Shown here in pieces: positions 55,076-62,588 of a stretch of 64,000 bases of DNA. The stretch's first letter is position 1. Each line of letters opens with the position of its first letter. A program made the position numbers and the translations under genes. This DNA comes from Sphingopyxis fribergensis (GTDB lineage Bacteria > Pseudomonadota > Alphaproteobacteria > Sphingomonadales > Sphingomonadaceae): assembly GCF_000803645.1 (NCBI RefSeq), contig NZ_CP009122.1, forward strand, positions 2,146,501 through 2,210,500. The letters run 5' to 3'. Under the pieces are notes generated by a model. The model was not told the origin of the DNA. It saw only the letters and a program-made list of their open reading frames with translations, and made no database searches.

Positions 55076-55907
55076 CGGCTTTGGCGGCTTCTACCATCAG
55101 TGTTGCATAGTCCGGAACGTCAGTGTCCCATTCGACCAGCACGGGCTTTGGCCCCGAACGATCAAGAAAGGACGCGAGCAATTCCCAGCAACTTGTCCGC
55201 ACCGGCGATCCATGATCGTCGATCGCTATTTGGCCGCTCATGTCATCGCCGTTCACCGCATGGCCCGCGACATGCACCTCGCCGACAAGGCGCGGATCGA
55301 ATGCCGCGAGCCACGAAGCCGCATCCAGCCCGAGATTGAACGCCGAAACCTCGACATTGTTGATGTCGAGCAGCAGCCCGCACCCGCTGCGGCGGCAGAG
55401 TTCGTGAAGGAAATCGACCTCAGCCCAATCGTCGCCCGCATAGGCGAGATAACGCGAGGGATTTTCGATCAGCATCGTGCGGCGCAACCGGTCCTGTACG
55501 CGCCCGACCTCGGCCGCGAAATGATCGAGCGCCGCGTTGCTATAGGGTATCGGCAAGAGGTCGGGAAATTTGTCGTCGGGCCCGTTGCTCCAACTCAAAT
55601 GGTCCGAAACCATCGCTGGCGCGTAACGGTCGCAAAGCTTCGCAAGCGCGGTCAGTTCGTCGCGGTCGACGCCCGCCGCCGATCCCAGCGACAATCCGAC
55701 CGAATGAAAACTCATCGGCAGATGCTCCGCAATCGCGGTCAGCCAGCGATGCGGCGGCCCGCCCGCGCCGAAGTAATTCTGGGGGTGGACTTCGGCCCAG
55801 GCGGGCGCCGCCCCCTGCTCCACCGCGGCCAGCACATCGGCGTAATGCTGGGGCTTTAGCCCGATGCCGGCGCGCGCGGGCAGCGGCGGGAACAGGGGAA
55901 GGGTCAC
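55044..55907 (-). CDS. bufB: MNIO family enzyme (DUF692), bufferin maturase BufB
   Basis: 287-residue multinuclear non-heme iron oxidative enzyme with a TIM-barrel fold. Family metal-ligand positions are conserved: His68 (SFHSVGLSLG), Asp102-His103 (VSDHLSWSNG), Glu148 (MLIENPSRY), Asp181 (LLLDINNVEVSAFN), His212 and His216 (GEVHVAGHA), Asp231-His232 and Glu259 (LVEWDTD). In characterised bufferins, the enzyme oxidatively modifies cysteines of the precursor to form thiooxazole-type copper ligands. Starts 6 bp after bufA. Confidence 0.92.
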   Translation of the reverse strand: MTLPLFPPLPARAGIGLKPQHYADVLAAVEQGAAPAWAEVHPQNYFGAGGPPHRWLTAIAEHLPMSFHSVGLSLGSAAGVDRDELTALAKLCDRYAPAMVSDHLSWSNGPDDKFPDLLPIPYSNAALDHFAAEVGRVQDRLRRTMLIENPSRYLAYAGDDWAEVDFLHELCRRSGCGLLLDINNVEVSAFNLGLDAASWLAAFDPRLVGEVHVAGHAVNGDDMSGQIAIDDHGSPVRTSCWELLASFLDRSGPKPVLVEWDTDVPDYATLMVEAAKADGLLREPAGV

Positions 55908-55913
55908 GGTCGG

Positions 55914-56210
55914 TCAGCCCTTCTTGGCAACCGGCTTGGCGTTGCCCTTATGCGCGGTCAGCGTGCCGCCCATTTTCACGCAGCTGCCCGCGGGGACATG
56001 CTTCCAGGCGTTGCCCTGATAGTCGACGGTCGACGTGCCGGCGCAGCTGGTGCCCGGACCGGCGGCGCAGTCGTTCTTGCCCTTGAGCGAGACGCCATAG
56101 CATTTTTCCTTGGCGCCTTCGGCGGCGACGGCAGTGCCGCCCGTCGCGGCGCCAGCGGCCATGGCAAGGACCGCCGAGGCAGCAAGCGAAAGTTTCAGTG
56201 CATTGGTCAT
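55914..56210 (-). CDS. bufA: Bufferin precursor peptide BufA (DUF2282)
   Basis: 98-residue secreted precursor. A signal peptide ([20 protein letters not shown], cleavage near Ala30) is followed by a mature region with four cysteines at 37, 48, 56 and 77, in [33 protein letters not shown] and [10 protein letters not shown]. This layout is the DUF2282 bufferin core; in studied examples the middle cysteines are modified and the outer two pair. The frame runs further upstream (to 56276), but the Met at 56210 has GGGAG upstream and is preceded by the SigF promoter, so it is preferred. Confidence 0.92.
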   Translation of the reverse strand: MTNALKLSLAASAVLAMAAGAATGGTAVAAEGAKEKCYGVSLKGKNDCAAGPGTSCAGTSTVDYQGNAWKHVPAGSCVKMGGTLTAHKGNAKPVAKKG

Positions 56211-56257
56211 AAATTTCTCCCTTAAATGGACGATGCGGAGGATGGCATCGTCACAAG

Positions 56258-56283
56258 TTCGCGAGAGCCGGTGCAAAAGTTAC
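56258..56283 (-). promoter_or_regulatory. SigF-type ECF promoter of the bufferin operon
   Basis: Minus strand: GTAACT (-35, 56283-56278), 16-base spacer, CGAA (-10, 56261-56258). Known SigF promoters in Caulobacter carry GTAACC-N16-CGAA (from memory), so this site differs in one base. It ends 47 bp before the bufA ATG. Confidence 0.75.
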
Positions 56284-56373
56284 GCCGAGGCGGGAGGCAA
56301 TGATTTGGCAGGATGTGCCCGATAGAATAGGGCCAGCGATCACGAACAGCGCACGAATGGAGACGGGCAAGGC

Positions 56374-57390
56374 ATGAATATTCTGCTGACGGGCGGCGCG
56401 GGCTACATCGGCAGCCATGTCGCGGCGCCGCTGGTTTCTGCGGGGCACAAGGTCGTATGTTTCGACAATCTTTCGAACAGCGATGCGGCGGTAATGGACC
56501 GCCTGGAGGCAATTACCGGCACGCCCATCCCGCTCGTCCAGAGCGACATCCGCGATGGAGAGGCTCTGCGCCGGGTGATGACCGACCATGCAATCGAGGC
56601 CGTCGTTCACTTTGCCGGCTTGAAGGCCGTCGGGGAATCGGTCGCCGAACCGATCAAATATTATGACAATAATGTCCGCGGCACGCTGTCGCTGCTTGAG
56701 GCCATGATCGACTGCAACGCCAAGACCCTTGTCTTTTCGTCGAGCGCCACCGTCTATGGCCAGCCGCAATATCTGCCGCTCGACGAAAATCACCCGACGT
56801 CGGCGACCAATCCTTATGGCCGCACCAAGCTGATGATCGAAGAGATGCTGGGCGATGTCGCCGCCGCCGATCCTGAATGGCGGATCGCGATCCTGCGCTA
56901 TTTCAACCCGGTGGGCGCACACGACAGCGGCCTGATCGGTGAAAATCCGAACGGCATTCCGAACAACCTGATGCCCTTCATCAGCCGCGTCGCCGCCGGA
57001 CGGCTGAGCGAACTGTCGGTGTTCGGGAACGATTACGACACCCCCGACGGGACCGGGGTGCGCGATTATATCCATGTCGTCGACCTGGCCGACGGCCATG
57101 TCGCCGCGCTCGAGGCGATCACGAAGACCGACCAGTCGCTGTCGACGTGGAACCTCGGCACTGGAACGGGTTATTCGGTGCTCGACATGGTCGAGGCGTT
57201 TTCGCGTGTGAACGGCGTGCCCGTGCCCTATCGCATCGCGCCGCGCCGCGACGGCGATGTCGCAAGCTGCTTTGCCAGCCCCGAACGCGCCGCGAACGAG
57301 CTCGGCTGGACTGCGGAGCGCGACCTCGACGCGATGTGCGCGTCGAGCTGGAATTTCGAACGTACGCTCGCCGGGCGCAACGCCGACTAG
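56374..57390 (+). CDS. galE: UDP-glucose 4-epimerase GalE
   Basis: 338-residue epimerase interconverting UDP-glucose and UDP-galactose for surface polysaccharides. Seen: ILLTGGAGYIGSHVAAPLVS (NAD loop), NPYGRTKLMIEEML with the YxxxK catalytic pair, and YDTPDGTGVRDYIHVVDLAD, the GalE signature. It is divergent from bufA across 163 bp and ends overlapping the convergent TMEM165-family gene by 4 bp. Confidence 0.93.
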   Translation: MNILLTGGAGYIGSHVAAPLVSAGHKVVCFDNLSNSDAAVMDRLEAITGTPIPLVQSDIRDGEALRRVMTDHAIEAVVHFAGLKAVGESVAEPIKYYDNNVRGTLSLLEAMIDCNAKTLVFSSSATVYGQPQYLPLDENHPTSATNPYGRTKLMIEEMLGDVAAADPEWRIAILRYFNPVGAHDSGLIGENPNGIPNNLMPFISRVAAGRLSELSVFGNDYDTPDGTGVRDYIHVVDLADGHVAALEAITKTDQSLSTWNLGTGTGYSVLDMVEAFSRVNGVPVPYRIAPRRDGDVASCFASPERAANELGWTAERDLDAMCASSWNFERTLAGRNAD

Positions 57391-57959
57391 CTGAGCCAGC
57401 CCGCGGTCTGCACCAGCACCCAGAGGCCGATCACGAGGAACAGCGCCGCCGCGACCATGCGCACCTTCGCGAGGACAACGCGCTTGAGCAGTTCGTGGCC
57501 GAGGAAGATCGCGGGCACATTGGCGATCATCATGCCGAGCGTCGTGCCCGCGGTAACCGCGACGACGTCATGATATTGCGCACCGAGCGCGATCGTCGCG
57601 ACCTGCGTTTTGTCGCCCATCTCGACGAGGAAGAAGGCGACGAGCGTGGTCAGGAACGCACCGAACCGGGGTTTGGGGGCGTCATCGTCCTCAAACTTGT
57701 CGGGGATCAGCGTCCACGCCGCCATCGCAATGAACGACAGGCCGATCGCATAGCGAAACACCGGGCTGTCGAGAAAGGCGGCTGCCGACGAGCCCAGCAG
57801 CGCCGCGAGCGCATGGTTCGCGAGCGTCGCGAACAATATGCCGAGGATGATCGGAACGGGCCGATTGAACCGCGTCGCGAGCAGGATCGCAAGCAGCTGC
57901 GTCTTGTCGCCGATTTCGGCGAGCGCAACGACGGCGGTCGAGGTGAACAGGGCTTCCAT
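57387..57959 (-). CDS. TMEM165/GDT1 family (UPF0016) manganese exporter
   Basis: 190-residue membrane protein with six helices and two copies of the signature ExGDKT: VVALAEIGDKTQLLAILLAT near residue 15 and FFLVEMGDKTQVATIALGAQ in the second half. Bacterial members export Mn(II) or Ca(II). The upstream region carries a yybP-ykoY riboswitch, which makes manganese export the best guess. Start at 57959 (MEALFTSTAVV) chosen over 57995, which lies in the leader. Confidence 0.88.
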   Translation of the reverse strand: MEALFTSTAVVALAEIGDKTQLLAILLATRFNRPVPIILGILFATLANHALAALLGSSAAAFLDSPVFRYAIGLSFIAMAAWTLIPDKFEDDDAPKPRFGAFLTTLVAFFLVEMGDKTQVATIALGAQYHDVVAVTAGTTLGMMIANVPAIFLGHELLKRVVLAKVRMVAAALFLVIGLWVLVQTAGWLS

Positions 57960-58014
57960 GAGGTACTCCGGGGCCGAGCGGCTTCGCGATTCCAATAGAC
58001 ATCAAACCCGCCGC

Positions 58015-58142
58015 CCGGCCCGGACGAAGGTCGATGCCATTGGTCTCGCCCAAGCGGTCCCCCGCTTCCACCGCACCACGACCTCTCGGCCGAGTATGTT
58101 GACACGGTGGCCCGCCCCGAAGGACGGCTGGCTACTCCCCAG
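58015..58142 (-). promoter_or_regulatory. yybP-ykoY manganese riboswitch
   Basis: Minus-strand leader of the UPF0016 gene. It contains the conserved GGGGAGTAGC opening (from 58140), then GTCAACATACTCG, then GGCGAGACC (58050-58042), in the order and spacing of yybP-ykoY aptamers, which bind Mn(II). A GC-rich stretch before the start codon (AATCGCGAAGCCGCTCGGCC) could act as the switching part. Confidence 0.85.
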
Positions 58143-58350
58143 ATGACGTGGGTGCGTTAGACGGCTTGGGGCGTTCTGACAAGTCTGAAGCGGCAGCCGC
58201 AGCCTCGTCGGATTTCGCGATATCGGCGTCCATCGCCTTCGCGCGCGCCTCGATCTCCTTGGCCGCCTTGTCATAGCGATCCTCGAAGCGCTGTTCGTCC
58301 TTGCACGCGGAGAGCAGCAGCAGCGGCACGAGAAGGACGGCGGCGCGCAT
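58132..58350 (-). CDS. Small lipoprotein downstream of tamB
   Basis: 72-residue lipoprotein with lipobox LLLSAC (Cys16) and a highly charged, coiled-coil-prone body (KAAKEIEARAKAMDADIAKS, residues ~28-47). No family recognised. Its ATG overlaps the tamB stop (TGATG), so it belongs to the tam operon. Its stop codon TAG lies inside the conserved GGGGAGTAG of the downstream riboswitch. Confidence 0.75.
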   Translation of the reverse strand: MRAAVLLVPLLLLSACKDEQRFEDRYDKAAKEIEARAKAMDADIAKSDEAAAAASDLSERPKPSNAPTSSGE

Positions 58351-61300
58351 CAATAATCCTTGCGATATCGGACGCTGAGGTTCGATCCGCCCGATCCGCC
58401 CGCCTGGCTGAGCAGTGACAGCGCGGGGGTCAGGCTGATCTCGAGTTGCGTCGCGGTATAGCCGCGCGCGTCGGTGATCACCTCGAGATAGATGTCCTTG
58501 GTGATATACTGGCCAGCCGCCAGCGCCGCGCCGCGTCCGACGGTATCGTCGGGACCGAGCACGCGCAGCCGGTCGATGCCCGTCGCCGACTGGAGCGAAC
58601 CAAGGGGGCTCAATCCGCCGCCGGTGCCGCTGAGCGTGTTGAGCGACGAGGCGAGTTGCACCGCCTGCAACGGCGACAGCGTCGTGATCGAATCGCCGAA
58701 CAGGATGCGTGAGACGATTTCGTCCTGCGGCAGGCCGGGAACGCTGGAGAAAGCGATTTGCGGATTGCTCGCACGGCCTGTCACACTGATGCTGACCGTC
58801 ACGGTTTCGATCGTATCGCTCGCGAGCAGGCGGATCGCGGGGTCGAAGGCTTCGCCCGTCGGGAAGGTTACCCTGCCCTCCTGAAGTTCGAACGACCGAC
58901 CGGCGAAGCCGAGCGTTCCGCGCACCAGCTCGATTTCGCCCGTGACGCGGGGATCCTGCGTCGTGCCGCGCAGAACGATGTCGGCCTTCCATTCGGATTC
59001 AAGCCCCATGCCGCTGACATAGATTTCGTCCGGCGCCTTCAGCGCGATATCGAGGCGGATGAGGTCAAACAGGCTGCCGCCGACCGCCGCAAGCCCGTCG
59101 CCGCTGATCCGCTGGCGTCCCGCGGGCGGCTTGCGCCGCACCCCGGTCAGCACCGGAACCTGCGCGGCGCCTTCGCGGATGATGCGATAGCGCGTTTCGG
59201 GAAGGCGCAGGCTGCCAGACAACAGAGCAGTCTGTCCCGCCACCTTTTCGAGCGTCAGGTTGCCGGTCGCGCGCGCGGCTATATTTTCGCTCTTGGCGAG
59301 GCGCGCATTGTCGAGCGTCGCCGAAATATTCATCGGATAACCGTCGGCCGACGCAAGGCTGATATAGCCTTTCGCCTGGACCGTGCCCTCACCGGCGGTG
59401 GCGGTCAGTTGCTCGATCTCCAGGCGGTTGCCTGTGAAGCGGCCGTTGACGACCATCTTGGTCAGCCGCGTGCCATAGGTCTGGTTTTCGTACACCATAT
59501 CCTTGCCGCGCACGACGCCCTGCAGGCACGGATCGGCGACGCTGCAGCTGAAATCGGCGGCGACCGCGACCGGCCCCGAGACATGCTGGGTGGCTGGGCC
59601 AAAGAAGGAATAGAGCGTGTCGGCGGGACCATTGTAGCGGATGCCGCCGCCAAGCGGCGCGGCCATCAACCGTTCGGTCCATGTGCCGGCACCGGCGCCC
59701 AGCGGGCGCAGCGAGGCTTGCACGCGCCCGATCACGCTGCCGCGCTTGCGCATCACCGCGCGGGCTTCGCCGCCGTCGGCAAGCAGTTTTCCGGCAAAAT
59801 TGACGTCGACCGGCTGGCTGACCGACGCTGCGGTGGTGCGCGTGAAGTCGGTGATCGTCAGCCGCGCGTCGGCGCGCGGGAAGCTGTCCGAATTGGCCTG
59901 CTCGAAATCGAAACTGCCCGTTGCACGGCCGCCAAGGCCCATGTCGGGATAGACGGCGTTGAGGATCGCCATGTTCACGCGCTCGAGCCGGCTCTGGACC
60001 ATGATGCCGTCGCCGAACCGTCCGGCAACGCGCGCGCTGCTGCCGCGGCCGAGGCTGATATTGGTCGGCAGCAATTCGTAACCGTCGGCACCGGGAATGA
60101 TGCGCGCGGGCGTTGTCGTGCGAAAGTTGATCCCTGTCGCACGCCCTTGCACCGCCGCGCGCCAGAGTTTGGGCTGGAGGTCAGCATTCGCGGCGATACG
60201 GAACGGCACGCCGCTGGTGCCCTCGACAAGTGCCTGCGCCTTGCCGCTGCCGCCCCGATAGTCGACCTTCACGCGTCCGACCGCGATGTCGTAGTCGCGA
60301 ATCTGCGTGTCGGCGATCTGGATGTCGGCGACGATATGCGGCGTGTCGTAAAGCGTGATGTCGGCATCGACGACTGCCGAGCCAACCGCCAGTTTCGCCG
60401 GTCCGGGGAGCACGACGTCGTTCGCGCGGACGTTGATCGCGGCAGCCTGATATTGCCCCGCCGCAGTCAGCCGAACAAGCCCGCCCAGCCCCTGCCCCGA
60501 CGCGTTGAGCTGACCGACGAAAGGCCCGGCGTCGCTCTTCACCAATCGTCCGTTGAAGCCGATGCCCGACAGGTCCCCACGCTCGACATCGATCGTCAGC
60601 GGCCCCGTCGCCATCAGCAACACGACGTCGGCGGACAGCGGGCCATAATCGGTATCGCCTGTTGCCGCGAGGCGATAGCCGTTCGGCGCGCCGTTGATCT
60701 TCGCCACCAGATTGGCGAGCCCGATGCCAAGCCCCGGCCGCGCGGCGGTCACCACCGCGCGCGGGTCGCTGATCGTCCCGGCAAGCTGGACACCGACAGG
60801 GCCATAATCGGTCGAATTGGCACGCGCGGTCAGCTTGATCTGCCCGTTCGGCGCATAGCTGCCCTGCCCGCCTGTGATGCGCAGTCGCGGTGCCGACATG
60901 CGCAGGTTGGCAAAGCGGATCATGCCATCGGTGCCATAGCGCACGTCGCTCGATGCCGTCGCATTGCCGCCGAGGAAATCGCGCACGCCCGAATTGAACA
61001 GCTTGGTCGAACGTGCACGGACGCGGCCGACGATCTCGAACCCGCCGCGCGGCGCGGTTTTAAGGTCGGCATCGGTGTCGATGTCGAAAATGCCGACGCT
61101 TTCGATACGATAATCGTTGATCCGTCCGTCGATCGCGCCGGTGTAGAAACCTTTGGTGAGATCGGCGATGATGATCGCTTTGGCATCGATGCGCGGTGAG
61201 CGGAGGCGCAGATTATCGCTGAGGATACGGCCGTTGCTGTAGGCAAGGTCGCCGTCGAGCCGCACCACTACCAAGGTGCCGCCAGCGACCGTATCGAGCC

Positions 61301-62588
61301 CGCGAATGCGCGTGGCCTTGCCCGCGACAGGAATGACGATCTGATCGGCATCGACGCGCGCTTTGCCCGCGAGGGCCAGACCCTCGACGATGATATCGTT
61401 GAACGCGAGGCTGTTGGCGTTCGCCTGATATTCGACCGTTGGCTGCGCGAAAGCGCCATCGAGCGTCGCCGTCGCGCGGAGCCCATTGGCGCGTATGGCG
61501 GGCGCGATCGCGCCCGGCCGCAAGATATTGACCGCGAGTTGCAGCCCCTCGTAGCGACTGGCGCCAAGATCGATCCCGCCGCTGATCCCGAGCTGGGCGG
61601 CATCCGACGAGAGCCGGCCGTCGATGGCCGCCTTGCGCTCGTTCAATCGCGCGGTGAGGTCGATCGCGGTTTCGGTGCCCAAAATCTCGGCTACCGGGCC
61701 ATCGGCGAACAGCCGCGAAGCCTGCGCCGCCCCCTTGGCGCTAAACGTCCCGTCTCGCCCCGTCAGCGCAACGCGGGCTAGCGGCGCGGTGCCGAGGTTT
61801 GCGGTCAGATTGCCATCCCAGGCCTTCCAGTCGCCGCGTCCGTTGAGCTTGGCCGTCAGCGTCTCCTTGAACCCGCCCATCGCGGCGAGCACCCCGCCCT
61901 CGGGAGCCGAGATATCGAGATTGACCGAGAGCCGGTTTGCCTCGGGCACGGCATCGAGCACGATCTTCAGCGCGTCGCCCCGCCCGCCGCCGCCCGCGAT
62001 CGTCTCGGCATTCGCAGTGACCTGCGCACGGCGGTCGGCGATCGCGATCTTGCCGTTCAGCCTTGCAACCTGGCGCTCGCCCGCAACCGGCGGTTCGACG
62101 ATGAAACGGTCGACGCGCACCAACCCGACGTCGATATCGAGATCGGGAAGCAGCGGCTCGCCGGTGTCGGGAACGACCTTAAACTCAGGCAATTTCCGCA
62201 TCGTCATCGTCGCGGCGGTCGCCGAGCGGACGTCGACATGGTTCGCGAGATAACGGATCGGCCGCCAATCGACCCTGACCTCAGGCGAGGCGAGAAATAC
62301 CCCCTTGGGATCGGACAAAGTGAAATTGCGGATGATCATCTGGCCATAGAGCGACCCGTCGAGCCGTCCGATGCCGATCTTCATCCCGTTCTCGAATTCA
62401 TATTTCTCGATCTGGGTGACGACGAAGCGACGCCCCGCGTCGCTGTTGAGCCCGACAAGGAACAGCGCAAAAAGCAGCATCAGCCCAAGCAGGCTCAGCC
62501 CGATCCACCGCAATAGCGTCAGCGGCCACGCGCGCGACGCTTTAACGGGCGCAGCGTCCTCCGCGGCGAAGGCGTCGGGTTCGGCCAT
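58350..62588 (-). CDS. tamB: Translocation/assembly module protein TamB
   Basis: 1412-residue AsmA-like lipid-transport protein linking the inner and outer membranes with TamA. A single N-terminal anchor helix (about residues 22-48, LTLLRWIGLSLLGLMLLFAL) is followed by long beta-rich repeats with many GxL/DG turns. The C-terminal DUF490 domain (SGMGLESEWKADIVLRGTTQ, GRASNPQIAFSSVPGLPQDE, IVSRILFGDS) ends SLTPALSLLSQAGGSGGSN. Its ATG overlaps the tamA stop by one base (62588). It normally carries phospholipids to the outer membrane. Confidence 0.9.
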   Translation of the reverse strand: MAEPDAFAAEDAAPVKASRAWPLTLLRWIGLSLLGLMLLFALFLVGLNSDAGRRFVVTQIEKYEFENGMKIGIGRLDGSLYGQMIIRNFTLSDPKGVFLASPEVRVDWRPIRYLANHVDVRSATAATMTMRKLPEFKVVPDTGEPLLPDLDIDVGLVRVDRFIVEPPVAGERQVARLNGKIAIADRRAQVTANAETIAGGGGRGDALKIVLDAVPEANRLSVNLDISAPEGGVLAAMGGFKETLTAKLNGRGDWKAWDGNLTANLGTAPLARVALTGRDGTFSAKGAAQASRLFADGPVAEILGTETAIDLTARLNERKAAIDGRLSSDAAQLGISGGIDLGASRYEGLQLAVNILRPGAIAPAIRANGLRATATLDGAFAQPTVEYQANANSLAFNDIIVEGLALAGKARVDADQIVIPVAGKATRIRGLDTVAGGTLVVVRLDGDLAYSNGRILSDNLRLRSPRIDAKAIIIADLTKGFYTGAIDGRINDYRIESVGIFDIDTDADLKTAPRGGFEIVGRVRARSTKLFNSGVRDFLGGNATASSDVRYGTDGMIRFANLRMSAPRLRITGGQGSYAPNGQIKLTARANSTDYGPVGVQLAGTISDPRAVVTAARPGLGIGLANLVAKINGAPNGYRLAATGDTDYGPLSADVVLLMATGPLTIDVERGDLSGIGFNGRLVKSDAGPFVGQLNASGQGLGGLVRLTAAGQYQAAAINVRANDVVLPGPAKLAVGSAVVDADITLYDTPHIVADIQIADTQIRDYDIAVGRVKVDYRGGSGKAQALVEGTSGVPFRIAANADLQPKLWRAAVQGRATGINFRTTTPARIIPGADGYELLPTNISLGRGSSARVAGRFGDGIMVQSRLERVNMAILNAVYPDMGLGGRATGSFDFEQANSDSFPRADARLTITDFTRTTAASVSQPVDVNFAGKLLADGGEARAVMRKRGSVIGRVQASLRPLGAGAGTWTERLMAAPLGGGIRYNGPADTLYSFFGPATQHVSGPVAVAADFSCSVADPCLQGVVRGKDMVYENQTYGTRLTKMVVNGRFTGNRLEIEQLTATAGEGTVQAKGYISLASADGYPMNISATLDNARLAKSENIAARATGNLTLEKVAGQTALLSGSLRLPETRYRIIREGAAQVPVLTGVRRKPPAGRQRISGDGLAAVGGSLFDLIRLDIALKAPDEIYVSGMGLESEWKADIVLRGTTQDPRVTGEIELVRGTLGFAGRSFELQEGRVTFPTGEAFDPAIRLLASDTIETVTVSISVTGRASNPQIAFSSVPGLPQDEIVSRILFGDSITTLSPLQAVQLASSLNTLSGTGGGLSPLGSLQSATGIDRLRVLGPDDTVGRGAALAAGQYITKDIYLEVITDARGYTATQLEISLTPALSLLSQAGGSGGSNLSVRYRKDY

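Noticed and set aside
56211..56276. N-terminal extension of BufA
   Set aside because: Would cover the SigF promoter and precede a complete signal peptide that starts at the Met at 56210.
58758..61199. 813-residue plus-strand open frame
   Set aside because: Lies opposite tamB with the same Arg/Asp-rich shadow composition; no recognisable domain.
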